Source: Oscarella lobularis (lineage: Eukaryota; Porifera; Homoscleromorpha; Homosclerophorida; Oscarellidae). Taken from it: a stretch of DNA of 64,000 bases. The first letter of the stretch is position 1; the number at the start of each line of letters is the position of its first letter. The position numbers and the translations under genes were made by a program. Where the stretch lies: assembly GCF_947507565.1 (NCBI RefSeq), contig NC_089190.1:1736001-1800000 (forward strand), in the 5' to 3' direction. Of the stretch, positions 11,601 to 22,864 are shown in pieces. The notes under the pieces are model-generated. The model saw only the letters and a list, made by a program, of their open reading frames with translations, had not been told where the DNA came from and did not search any database.

Positions 11601-14600
11601 ATACGAATAATTTCGCTAGCCAAGCCAAGTGCAACGCCCAGTGTGGTAAGAAAATTTTTAGTCGGAATTTCAAACTCGATATATAATTCCTCTTCTCTCA
11701 GACCACTACATTCGAAAGGATCAGTCGTGCGCCGAGGAACCGGACTACGGAAGCTGCACCGAAGACTACGATCGTTCCAACGGCTCCTTCAGACGTTTCT
11801 ACTATGATTCTGAGTCGATGACGTGCGAACGATTCCTCTACTCGAGCTGCGGTGGAAACGCAAATAATTTCAAAGAAAGAAGAGATTGCCTCGATTACTG
11901 CTTGCGTGAGTACTAGGCCCTTTTTCCCCCGCCTAATCGAGGGTTTTTGACTTCGTTGTGTACAGCGCCGGCCCGGAAAAATGAATCGAATGATTACGTG
12001 TGTCGCCAGCAGAAGACGCCCGGTCCGTGCAAGGGCAATTTCCCGCGCTATTACTACGGCCGAAGGGTGAACGAATGCCGAGAGTTCACCTACGGCGGAT
12101 GCGGCGGAAACGAGAACAATTTCTTGACCTTGGAGGATTGTCAGGGATTCTGCATGGGCGTCAGTGAGTTTTCGCTCTCGAACGAAAGAAGAAAAGTCAG
12201 TCGTTCACAATTCTTTCTTCTAGACATTAGTGCCTCGGAGTTTCCGCCGACGCCGACGCCAGCTTCAGGAGGAAACGTAGTGAAGCTCCCTACGGAGATG
12301 ACAGAGCTCCGTGCGTTTGTTTTCGCGTTCTCGCAATATGTAATATTTTTTCCTTGCGTCTGTAGCTCCGGATTTGCTCTGCACTTTTCCGAAGGACGTC
12401 GGCCCGTGCAAGAGTATCGTCCCTCGCTACTACTTCAACTTTGACGTGAAACGGTGCGAGCGTTTCAACTACGGCGGTTGCAAGGGCAACGCGAACAGAT
12501 TCACGTCGCTGGCAGAGTGCCAGAGCACGTGTCCAAGTCAGTAATAGTCAAACTATTTGACGCTCATTTATTATGAATTGTTTTTTCTCTCTCTCTCGCA
12601 GAATTGCTCTATCCCATGGAAGCGTGCATGCTGCCTGTTGCAAAGGGCCCGTGCAAGGCGGGCTTCAAGCGTTACTACTACAACTCGACGTTGAAACAAT
12701 GCCAAAAGTTCGCCTACGGCGGTTGCTTGGGAAACGCGAACAATTTCCTCGATTTGCCGAGTTGCTTGCGCCACTGCGCCGGAGGTAGAGCGACGGCGAC
12801 GAGCGAGTGCGTTCAAAGACGAGATCCTTTTTATTACAGGTCTCACTCCCTGCTTCCAACGTCAGGAGGAGGACTTGCTCAACTGCAACGAAGAGAACTG
12901 CTTCGTGACGCGATGCACGGAAACGGGCGACTTCGAACTGAAACAGTGCAACTCGCTGGGATTTTGCTGGTGTCTCGAAATCGACGGCCGCGTGGAGCGC
13001 AACAGTCGAACGCCGCCGCATCAAGCAGAACTCCTACGCTGCGGTCTCGACGCGACGAGTAAGTTCCTTCTATGAAAAGGGTCACGTCACGTCATGCGTT
13101 CTTATTAGAATTGACTGACTGCTTGAAGAAGCAGCAGAAACAGTTGCGCAAATGCGACGACGCCGATCCGAAGTGCACAGTGTCTCTGAGTCGGTGTAAT
13201 CCCGACGGAACGCACGCTCCTCAGCAGTGCAACGACGCTAAGAACAAGTGCTACTGCGTCTACCCCAACGGAACTCGAGTGCCCGATACGAATCATAAGA
13301 AGGGCTCCAATCCCAATCCGTGTATCAAGAGACGTGAACCGGAGCCCGATAAACCGATGACTCCGGCGCCCACGCCCACACAGCCTGAAGCGACGACTCC
13401 GGTGTTTCAGGCAACGACGTCGATGCCGACGACCGAGCTACTGGCGACCACGGAACCCGTCACCCCAACGACCGTCAAGCCGACGACGGAAGCTCCGAGT
13501 AAATGACGTCGCTATATAGAAAAATAATCCGTATATGAATACTTGACTCTTTTTTTTCTCTTAGCTACCGAACCGGTTTGCAATGGCGAGCTCTGTCGCT
13601 ACGGGACGTGCGTGAGAGGCAAGTGCGAGTGCGTACGTCGCTGCTCGAAGGTTCGTCAGCGCGTGTGCGGCACGAACGGGCAGACGTATCGGAATCCTTG
13701 CGAATTGCGCCGAACGGCGTGTCTTCAAATGCGAGACATCAAACTTGATTATCCCGGTCGATGCGGAATGCGCAGTAAGATTTAAATAATAATATATATA
13801 TAAAAAATCGATTTGATTGTGTTTGTAGAGCTGCCGCCTACTAGCCAAGACAGATGTTCGCTTTCTCCCGAACCCGGTCAATGTCGTGCTTACTTCCCGC
13901 GCTTCTTCTTCAATTCGACGTCGAAACGATGTGAGCGCTTTGTCTACGGCGGATGCCGCGGCAACGAGAACAACTTCGAAACGATAGCCGAGTGTCAGAA
14001 AACGTGCGGAGGTACACAAAGAAAGGGAACGTAGATAGAAAAAATAAACTAATGAATTAATTGGCCGTTTCTAGGTGCTTGTCATTGTCCGTTCGACGGT
14101 GCCGAAAAGGGATTCTTATATGAAGGCGAGAGCGGCATGTCGACCGTCGTCGCGTCGTCGTCCGTCGTGAAGGCGTGCCGCTGGGACGTCGTCTTTTTCA
14201 CGGAGAAGAACGTAGACGTAAGTCATCTGCGCACCGTCGCGAAGGACGTCGACGCGAAAGCGAGGGAACAGTGCAAACAACCCGTCGCCCGATTCGGATG
14301 GACTCGCTTGGACTTTGATACGCCCGCCTACGAAGTGGTGCAAATTGGCAAAGGAACGACGGGAGACTACGGCGACTTCCGCTTGGCGACAAAGAAGCCC
14401 GTCGTCTTGTCAACGGGACTGGGTTTCGTTGGTGCCGCTTTGGACTTCTACAACTTATCGTCCGACTGCGACTCCACGCGACGACTCGTTCTCGTCGCCG
14501 ATCAATTCTGGAAGTCTGAGTCGTCGCTCGGCGGAAACGTGCTCGAGGATATGTTGGCGAAAGCGAAAGCCGTTCTCTACTCCTTCGTTCCGCAGACGGA

Positions 14601-15946
14601 CGGAAACGAACTCAAGAGCGTCGCTACGATGTCGCGGTCCTTCGAGGAGTTTGACAAAAAACAATCGAGAAGGGAGCTCTGTGACGCTATCGTTGCGCCG
14701 CCGCCGGCTCGCGGATGCCACCGATGCACGTGCGACGGCTGCACTCTTCAATGCTGCCGCGTCTACGACAGGGACGAAGACTCCTGTAGAGCCGGTACGT
14801 TGCCTGGGTAAACCGTAGAGAAGGCGACCGGGCGGAGACGACGTGTAGAATTTAGTTGAAAACTGTGACCAGCGACCGAGGTTCCACTTAATCAAGCACA
14901 CGCGCGTTTTTTTTGTGTTTTTCTGTTTGCTACCTAACCGTCTTTCTCTCTTCCTATATCTATTTAGTACACATTGATATACCTATTCTAAAAACGACTT
15001 CCAGTTTAGTCAAGCCCTTTCCCTTTTCTCGGTGGTGCCGCTTGACGTCCTGTTTTTCCTAGGATGCCAATATCCGTTCGTCCACGGCGCTGCGACCGTT
15101 GCTTTCGCTGTGCCGCCCGGCGACAGATCCGTCTGCGAAATAGTCCTGATTGTCGAGGAGAGCGCCCGAGCGGCGAGTGCCGTCGCTTGGGTCCAAAGCG
15201 ACGCCATGTGCCGCGCGGTCGACGAAATCCGACGGCGCAGGTCAGCGTGCCGAGGCGACGTTCGATTCGGCTTGTACCGATTCGGCACGGAACGCGGTTG
15301 CGGAAGCGTCGTCGACATCGACGGTCATCACTTCGGCTCGTGCGCGGCCGTACGACGAGTTGCGACCGAAATGCTTCAATCAAATGCGAGCGAGATCGAA
15401 GGCGACGTTTACTGCTCCATAACGAACACTCTACGGCAGTACAGATGGATACACGAGAGTCATAAGGCGATCGTCGTCGCGAGCCCGTCGCCGAGACGTC
15501 CCGTGTCCGGCGGACGATTAGGGGGAGTCCATGTCGCCGATTTTTTGCGGCGATCGGGCGTCACGCTGATAGCCGTCGTCAATGCGACTTTCGCGTCGCG
15601 CGACTACAACGTATTCGGTCTCGAGTCGGCGAACGCGTACGTCGTCGACGAATCGAGCGCGAGCGGTTACAGGAAAGTCGACGGCCGGGGAACGATCGCA
15701 GACGTCGAGGGGCCGGGGTCCGAGCTAGCTACCATTGCGTATAATTCCGGCCAAGGCAACGGTCACGGAACGGCGTGGAGCTACGAATTTTTCACGAAAA
15801 GTCCAAGCGTTTTCACGTCGGCCTTTCAACACGACATCGTCGACGTACTCGAAGAGGTCGGCTCGAAGTGCATGGAATGCCGATGCGATCGTTTGGGTGG
15901 GACGACGTGCGTCGTTCTGGATCAATCTCGTTGCCAACGAAGATAA
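8665..15946 (+). CDS. Giant secreted multi-domain protein: VWCx6, Kunitzx6, thyroglobulin-1x2, Kazal, two degenerate vWA-like domains
   Basis: A signal peptide at 8665 is followed by a Cys-containing N-terminal domain, a Thr/Pro linker, VWC1 (about 9600-9790), a Cys-rich follistatin-like segment (about 9840-10050), and VWC2-6 (about 10100-11400, one per exon). Kunitz 1-5 follow (about 11472-12784), then two thyroglobulin type-1 repeats (about 12840-13060 and 13110-13330), a Thr/Pro linker, a follistatin/Kazal unit (about 13565-13775) and Kunitz 6 (about 13830-14010). The C-terminal half has two vWA-like domains (about 14080-14795 and 15062-15946), each closing with a short Cys-rich tail. Residues after the second Kunitz Cys (P1) are Lys in K3-K5 and Arg in K6, predicting trypsin-type targets; K1 has Ile and K2 has Thr with a small insertion. 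The expected MIDAS DxSxS is absent from both vWA-like domains. Most domains are single phase-1 exons, ideal for shuffling. Likely an extracellular protease-inhibitory matrix protein; papilin-like in spirit but of different architecture. Confidence 0.88.
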
Positions 15947-16085
15947 GCGAGATAGAATTCAAAGCTGGCCTAGTGAGCGTTTTTCTTCCTTCTTCTTCCT
16001 TCTCCTTCTTCGCCGTTTATATAGCGCAGCTATATGAGCTATATAATCTGTGAATCTGATTACGTAAAAAGTTGCGAGTCTAGGT

Positions 16086-16909
16086 CTAGAAGACGCCCGC
16101 TTCAATCTGTTGTTTGACAGACAGTCGTTGGATTTTTCGCGCTTGCTCTTCAATTCCTCGGGTGAAAAGTCGATCGATTTTGCTTTTCTCGCCTTCGTCG
16201 ACGTCGTTTTGATGATAGTGATAGATGACCTAGTGAAAGGAAGTGCACCGACACTTGCTATTCAAATCCCGACGATGGAGGGAAGCACCTGAAGAAATTC
16301 GATGAAGTCAATTCCGTCCGAACCGTCGGAGTCGCATTCAACGAAATATTTTCGTCTCTCTTCAGGACTCGATGTGTCGCCGAGATCGTCAAGCAAAGAA
16401 TCACTAGAAATACACACCACATTATACCGGTATCTGTTCTTTTTAATTTTAAAATTTCTAACATTTCGCGTTCATCTAATAGGCCGTCGGAATTCAGATC
16501 TAACATTTGAAATCGCAGCTTGAGGTCACTAATCTCTTCTTCGCTCCACAAAGGAAACATTTGCTTTAGCTCCGTAACATCCGCAGCTAAGAGCATAGTA
16601 AGAAATATCATATTGTACTGGTACAGTACATTTTGAATTTACATAGAAATTTTTCTTTAGCTTTCAATCGTCGTTGCCTTTCCTGGATAAACGTTTCCCA
16701 GAAATGCGTGTGTAAGACGTGAAAGAAAGACAATTGAGCATTGACTTCTCTTTCGACGGCAGGTCCTTTGTATTGACCTGAGCGAGCAGGGCTTCAAACG
16801 CTTCAAAATCAAATGGAATTGACGCTAAAATACCCGTGTCGCTAAATCGATCTTGCGGTTCGTAAGCAATCGGCTGATAGACAAGCGGAAAACTCGGCGA
16901 GCAACCCAT
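16086..16909 (-). CDS. Small EF-hand calcium-binding protein, possible N-myristoylation
   Basis: Begins MGCSPS at 16907-16909, a Gly2/Cys3 start typical of myristoylated and palmitoylated proteins. Following exons encode a helical segment ending LKAKEKF, then an EF-hand with loop DLNSDGLLDEREM (about 16470-16500) and a second with DSDGSDGIDFIEF (about 16318-16350). Both have acidic residues at positions 1, 3 and 12. The last exon (about 16086-16232) ends KQQIEAGVF and TAG. Length is roughly 230 residues. The exon 1/2 junction near 16760 could not be fixed: the coding frame changes there without an obvious intron of normal size. Specific family not recognised; not calmodulin. Divergently paired with the receptor gene at 16934 and convergent with the gene ending at 15946. 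Confidence 0.75.
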
Positions 16910-16933
16910 GAAAGACCGCGAAGTGACGTCATT
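16910..16933. promoter_or_regulatory. 24-base divergent start-codon interval containing a CRE palindrome
   Basis: TGACGTCA occupies 16924-16931. If the receptor starts at 16934, its initiation codon and the EF-hand ATG are only 24 bases apart, so the two 5' UTRs must overlap or one start must be further in (16979). Confidence 0.5.
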
Positions 16934-18270
16934 ATGCCATCACGAAGACCCGTACAAGTCTCCGGAGCGACGGGAGCGATGCAGCCTCATCTCTTCGCCA
17001 ATGGATCGAGCATCGTCAACGCGGTGCTCTATCCTCTCTTTCAGGTCACCTGCTTCCTCTCGATGTTCGGTTCGCTCTCAATCATCCTCACCTACGCCGC
17101 ATTCGCCGATTTACGCAGCACATCGCGTCGCCTTCTCGTCTATCTCTCCCTAATGGACTTCGGCACGGCGCTCGCCAACTCCTACGGCCTCTTCAGCGCC
17201 TTCTCGTCGACGACGATCGGCTGCAAAATCCAAGCGGGCGTCGCCATCTTCACGAGCCTCAGCTCGTTCTTGTGGACAATAAGTCTCGGCGCCTTTCTCT
17301 TCGCGACGATCGTTCTCGAACGGCAAACGCTCGCGCGTCGACTCGTCGTTCTTTTTCACGTGCTCGCCTGGGGAATTCCGATCGTCGTGACGAGCGCCGC
17401 CGCCGCGCTCGACGTGCTCGGATTGGACGTTCAGACGATCGGCGACGACGAGAAACGGTCGCTCGTCGTAACCGGCGGCTGGTGCTACGTCAAGGGGGCG
17501 TGCCGACAGAACACCACTTCCTTTAACATTTCCGATAGGAATAATTGCACTCCGGCTTGGTACGACGAGACCTATTATATGCTGTGGGTCTTCTTAGCTG
17601 GAGCCGCGTGGGAAATCGCCACTTTTGTCCTGTGCATCGTATTTTATTTTGGAATCAAGATTCACATCTATAAAGAGGTATATATGTATGTAGGTAGTGC
17701 GAGAGGTAAATACAAAATTGGGTCTTTTTGTCTATTATAGAATCGGCGTCCGGCGGAGAGTTTTCTTACTCAAGGTCTTTTGAGCACGGCGAATAGCATC
17801 GACAGAAAGCTGACGTTTATTCCACTCGTCTTCTTTCTTCTTCACGTTTGGTCCATCATACGAGACGTCGTCAGCTTTTTGAATCTCGCATCGCCGGAGG
17901 GATGGCGATGGCTAATAGCACTCGAGGTAAAGATTAATAATAGGGAGACTCTCGCTTTAATCCTATTAATTCATTAATTAAACAGGGAATTGGAGATTGT
18001 GGTCAAGGAGCGGCTAATGGCATCCTGTTTTGCCTATTTACTCGATCGGTGCGAAACAAATTGAAAGAATCGCTGTGTAAGCCCTGCTGCTCAAAATCAG
18101 AATCCTCCAAGCCCGTTAGGTCAGACGAATGGGACTACAATTCGATAAAAACGGCCAGGCAGGATCTTAGTCGCTATCAACGCTCGTCGTCGTCCCAAGC
18201 GGAAATAGAAGCGTCCTTGGGCTCTAAAGCCTCTTTACTCTACGACATGAGTTCTGGGTGTTCTTATTAA
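16934..18270 (+). CDS. GPR157: GPR157-like seven-transmembrane receptor A
   Basis: Plasma-membrane or ciliary G-protein-coupled receptor. Three exons: 16934-17677, 17741-17926 and 17986-18270. The family pattern is clear: TM1 then a basic loop DLRSTSRRLLVYLSL into TM2, the FLWTISLGAFLF TM3, HVLAWGIPIVV in TM4, GGWCY in the second extracellular loop, IDRKLTFIPLVFFLLHVWSI in TM6, and GIGDCGQGAANGILFCLF in TM7. Human GPR157 has the same WSTVRF-type TM6 and QGGANCIMF-type TM7 motifs and couples to Gq (knowledge of the family). The first in-frame Met (16853) lies inside the divergent EF-hand exon, so 16934 or 16979 is preferred. N-linked sites NGS and NTT face outside. The Cys- and Ser-rich tail may be palmitoylated or phosphorylated. 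Closest relative in the window is receptor B at 19343. Confidence 0.88.
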
Positions 18271-18312
18271 TTAAAATTAATTAATCTACGGTACATAGGA
18301 TATCCGTTTTTT

Positions 18313-19283
18313 TTATTCGCGTTTTGCCAAAGGCGATTCTTTTGTAACTCCGTATTGCTTTCGATCGCTTTTGGGACTTTTTTGAGCCTCTTGTAGCTGC
18401 AGTGATATTTTCTTCTCCTTCTCCTGTCGCTTTTTTTGTAACGTATGCCTTTTACCGTCGTTCAAAAGCAATTGAGCCTATATAAACGTTCCTATACATA
18501 GCTAAGAAACCTCGATGTAATAAGCCCTTACATGCGATAATTCGGAGAGATAGGTTTTTCTGTCTTCCTCCGCTTTATAGTAGAGCTAAAAGTTTATGCA
18601 TATATATATATATATATGCATGCTATAGTGCAAACGGTTGCCTTACGCGAGATTCTTTGTTGAGACGCCACTCGTACGTGCTAAGATCGCGTTCAAGTGC
18701 CGCCTTTTCGCTCTCCAGTTTTTTCAGCAGCATTTTCAAATCCACCTACGTGCAGTTAGACTATTACGGCTAGCACTTAGTACAGCTAGTTGCTTGACTT
18801 GAGATAGATCTTCGTACGAGTCTTCTACTGGTGCCTGTGGATCTATATACGTACAGTAGAGTCAGTGACTCTTCAGTTTTATACACCCGTGTTATTTACC
18901 TATTCGCCCCTCTTTGACCGCTTGAAGTTCGCTCTCTAATCTTTTTAGCTCGGTTTCTAATTGCCGATTTTTTTCGTGTTGCACTTCGTATCGTTGTTGC
19001 CAGTCGCACTCTAACATCCGGCAGTAAGGCGGAAGTGGATTGGGTTACCAGCGACACCTTTTTGTAGGCAAGAGCTACTGTACCTTCCATATGTACCTTT
19101 GACAAACTTTCTTCTAGTTCTTTAATCGTGACTTCTAACTGAGACACGGACGCTCGCATTTCATCGCTGCAAAAGCGGAATGTAGTCGAAGAGAAACGTA
19201 AGAAGTACGTTTACTTACTTGAGCTTTTTCTCTTCTTTAATTCTAGCTACTCGTCGCTCCGACGGGGAAAAGTACGCTGACAT
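18313..19283 (-). CDS. CCDC169: CCDC169-like coiled-coil protein
   Basis: Starts MSAYFSPSERRVARIKEEK (19281-19283). The first intron donor falls inside an Asn codon. Later exons give MRASVSQLEVTIKELEESLSK, CDWQQRYEVQHEKNRQLETE, MLLKKLESEKAALERDL, and YKAEEDRKTYLSELSH. The last exon is a Lys-rich tail ending KESPLAKRE and TAA (18313-18315). This order matches vertebrate CCDC169, which has a WKTRYETQ segment, LNMLLKQLEEEK and ERRTYLAEMS in the same positions. It is helical throughout, of about 230 residues, with no enzyme domain. The CCDC169 family is poorly characterised and associated with testis/cilium expression in vertebrates (general knowledge). The gene is tail-to-tail with receptor A (42 bases between stops) and head-to-head with receptor B (59 bases between starts). 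Confidence 0.82.
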
Positions 19284-19342
19284 GGAAGCGCGAGCATAGA
19301 AACGTCAAGACAACATACGGGGGCGCACAGGGACAGGCGTTT

Positions 19343-20653
19343 TTGCAGCGTGACGCAATGAAACAGCAGTTCACGACGAGGATACCGGCGTTTACGTTTC
19401 CACCATTAGTCGATCCTTCCGTGTCTTCGGCATGGTTCTACGTCCTCCAAATCACTTGCTTCCTCTCAATGTTCGGCTCGGCGACGATCATCTTCACGTA
19501 CGTCGCCTTCGACGATCTACGCAGCACGTCGCGTCGTCTTCTCGTCTTCCTATCGATTGCCGACTTCGGCACGGCGCTCGCCAACTCCGTCGGCATGTTC
19601 GAACAATTTCCCGACAGTTCGCCTGGCTGCAAAATCCAAGCGTCAATCGCAATCTTCTTCAGCCTCAGCTCCTATTTCTGGACAGTTCACATCGCCGTCT
19701 TCATCTATCTCGCCTTGGTGAAGGAGCGCCAGAGCGGCGGCGGTCCTCTACTCGTCGTTTTTCACATTCTGGCGTGGGGCGTCCCACTTCTCATCGTCGC
19801 TCTCGCCGCCGGCTTCGGCGTGCTCGGCGTCGATCAGACGGCGGCGAATTCCGTGAGAGTCAATAGGACCGGTCACGTGTACTCGATCTCCTCTGTGACG
19901 GCCGGCTGGTGCTTCCTCAAGGCGCCCAATTGCAACGAGACGACTTGCAGTCCGTCGTGGTACACTAAGAGCGTCTATAAAGGATGGCTTGTCTTGGCAT
20001 CCGTTTCTTGGGAAATTTTGGCCCTTCTATTGTGCTCTGTTCTGTATTTCCTCATCAAGTATTACGTGCGAAAAGAGGTACGTTTTCCTGATTTCTCTAA
20101 TTTGTATTTTTTTTATTGTTTTTATTGATGAATACGTCACTCGTTAGAGTTATTGTTTCTAATTTCGTTTCCATTTTAGAGGCGGTCATTTGTGACGTCC
20201 GGTTTACGTGCAGCTGTCAATAGCATCGATCGCAAGTTGGCTTTTGTTCCCCTCGTCTTTTTCCTGCTTCACGTGTGGAGCATCTGTCGCGAGTTGATTC
20301 TGATGATCGATTCCAAGAGCACAATGACTAAAAATACGAAATGGCTGGCGATATTGGAGGGCATTGGCGACTGTGCCCAAGGCTTGGCAAACTGCTTCGT
20401 GTTTTGCTTCTTTACGCCGGCTGTTCGCAAACGGCTCAAAGTCGCCTGCATTCTGTGTTGGGCGAGAATTCGGTTTGGACTTTCCTCGACGAGGAGTCAG
20501 AATTCGCCGTCGTCGCTCCAGCAGCAGAAGCACCAACCAGATTTTCAATCCTACACGCCGCCGCTTCTAAGTCGTTCTTCGAGCATTCGTCGCGGGTCCG
20601 ACGGAGACGAAGGCAAAGAGAAGTCCGAACGATCCCTACTTCTCAGCTCTTGA
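19343..20653 (+). CDS. GPR157: GPR157-like seven-transmembrane receptor B
   Basis: Two exons, 19343-20077 and 20180-20653. Same family marks as receptor A: DLRSTSRRLLVFLSIADFG after TM1, YFWTVHIAVFIYLAL in TM3, HILAWGVPLLIV in TM4, AGWCF before TM5, IDRKLAFVPLVFFLLHVWS in TM6 and GIGDCAQGLANCFVFCFF in TM7. Receptors A and B share their first-intron position (after the Lys-Glu that ends TM5), showing local duplication; B lacks A's second intron. The second extracellular loop is longer than in human GPR157 and carries NRT and NET sequons. The cytoplasmic tail of about 80 residues is rich in Ser, Gln and Arg, ending RSLLLSS, a likely phosphorylation/arrestin region. Start could be 19343 or the next Met at 19358. 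Confidence 0.88.
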
Positions 20654-20814
20654 AAACATGACCACAGTATTGGCGAATTGAGTTTTTCTAACAGAAGGCA
20701 TGGCTGAGAAATATATGTATGAAGATAGGAAAATGACCTGTAGTGTACTCAGAACAAAATTCAATTAGGGATTATTTTTTATTGATCGTCAACTGCGCAC
20801 GCTCTGTTCTAATA

Positions 20815-22769
20815 ATGAACGGGACAGAAATCAAGCTCGATTACAAGCCATCGAGCAATCCTTCGGCATTTATTAGTACGAATTTGTTTTTTGGGCGGCT
20901 AGGGAGTCTATTTTGGTGCGTCTTTAGTCGATTTTTCGAACGGAAGGCTCGACGTCGACAATCCGAAGTGTATCCAGCCGAAATTCACTTTATACGAGCC
21001 GAAAAATGCGTCGGGCGCTGCAAAACGAAAGCGCGTGCTGGTAGAAGAAAACCGGAGAGATCGAAGAACGCATAAACGGACACGTTCTCCGTCATAGATG
21101 GCAGAAACAGAATTCATGACGTACATGGGCCGAAATTTCGGGCCCGATCGTCCTCCTGAAGATCTCTGTCGGTAAGATTATTCTAAATTCATTGTCGTCT
21201 AATTTAAAAATTGCTCATTTGGAATGAAGAAATTTGGTTGGCGTTCTAGACAAAGGAAGTGGAGTCATGACTCTACACGATGCAACCGAAATGACGCTAC
21301 ATCCAATGACATGTTGTAAGTACAGTAGTAGATGATATAAGGGACTAGCAGACTCTGACTGCACCGTGGTGTTTATTTTTTTATTTTTATTTTTAGTGAA
21401 GGAGGAGACGGAGACAGAAGACGAAGGAGACGAAGGAGACGAGGAAAGCTTTCAGAGCAAGGTACTTCGCCGTTTCGCTTTCTTTCTATCTCGCCACTGC
21501 GTCATATGTGTGTTTTTTTTTCTCAGAGAGCTCGTCTGATCGAAAGCTTTGGCAGTCGAAAGCAGAAGCGAGTCGCCCATCAGAGAGACGGCGGGAGAAT
21601 GAAGGACGCCGCTCTCAAGTCGGTCCTCGAGGAGACGAGACAACACCGAGAGGACAGAAGCGACGGACGTAAGTCTCTAGTATTTATCAGAATCAACCCG
21701 ACAAACTCTTTGTGTAGATGACGAGGAAAATTTGCTGGAAAGTCAAACGCGTTTCATACCGCCCTTTGATGCCCATGCCGAAAAGGCGGAGGACGTTTTC
21801 AAACTAGACGACAGTAGGGATTCCTTTGGTGAAAATGTCTGGGTCTCTCTCGCATAGTGTTCTTCAGTTATCAGTCCCGTTGCTATGGAAGAATTGAAGG
21901 AGGCGTCGAAGGCGTTTCGAAAAGCGACCCGTGTTGACGTGAGCGAGTGGAGAAGTTCAAAGAAGTAAGGAAAAGCGAGCCTTTCAATTTTGGATATTTT
22001 CTATTTTATTGATTTTGATTCTAAGGTATTCCGATTACGTTTTGAATCATCTTGACGTTCTCGGGACTGTTGGCTCGTCTTCGGTGAAGAAAAAGAGAAG
22101 CCGGCTGCTTTGCTACATGGCCTATTTGCTTGCTATTTATCGGAAGGAAGACAAGAAGAAGAAGAAAGTCGACTTGTCACAAGAGTGTGAGAGATCCTGA
22201 AAATGAGTGTGCAAGCGAGGCGCGTGGACATTGTAGTATTTTTCAGGTTTAGACAAAATGGAAATTCCCTCCGCTATTGGCGACGACATACGAAAGATGT
22301 TTGGGGAGATAATTGGTAGCAGTGGAAAGGAGCTAAAGTATGCCTACCTAACCACGTCTGTTCCCTTCTGACTTCTTTTCGGTGCTTAGGCCCTTTCTGA
22401 CAGATTCCACGCGGATTAAATTGACGTCGTACATCCTCGTTCTTGCTTTCTTTATTGAAGGTTTCTCGTACGACTGCACTCAGTTGGCGAGAGACCTCCG
22501 ACTGAATCCGCAACAGTGCGTGCTCGTAATTATATATATATATATGAAGGCTCGTAGGGATTTTCTGCTCTTTTAGAATGGCTCAACGTCTAAGGGCGAT
22601 AGGATGTAGCACGAAGACTTCCCAGGCAGATGCAGGGTCCAAATCTCAAGGCAAGAAGGTCAAGGCGACGGCACTCGACAGTACAATCATCACCACAGAA
22701 TTGACAGTCCCATTTCAAATTGTATCGTCCAAAGGCAAGCGCAAAAAATCGCGCAAGGTTGCGGTTTAG
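20815..22769 (+). CDS. POLR1E: RNA polymerase I subunit RPA49/PAF53
   Basis: A49 subunit of nucleolar RNA polymerase I; its N-terminus pairs with the A34.5 homologue in a TFIIF-like dimer and its C-terminal tandem winged helices act in initiation. Exon 1 (20815 to about 20876) encodes MNGTEIKLDYKPSSN; the next gives DFSNGRLDVDNPK and FTLYEPKN; then MAETEFMTYMGRNFGP, LVGVLDKGSGVM, RARLIESFGSRKQKRV, LLESQTRFIPPFDAHAEKA and the C-terminal YVLNHLDVLGTVGSS, RIKLTSYILVLAFFIEGF and LARDLRLNPQQMAQRLRAIG. The order equals human POLR1E (SYVGNNFG, GTTKQKRALNTRR, ITAYVIILALHI). The tail is Lys/Arg-rich, ending KSRKVAV before TAG 22767-22769, a plausible nucleolar signal. At least eight introns, all short. 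Tandem with WRAP73, 95 bases from stop to start. Confidence 0.9.
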
Positions 22770-22864
22770 TTTTCGAAATACGTTTATTGCATTTATTGGG
22801 TTAATTGAGATATTCGGGATCTGGATTTGGACGCATGCGTCACCTCCACTTTGGGCGGCGAATC

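Noticed and set aside
15006-15383. Minus-strand frames opposite the second vWA-like domain
   Set aside because: Antisense shadows of a long GC-rich exon.
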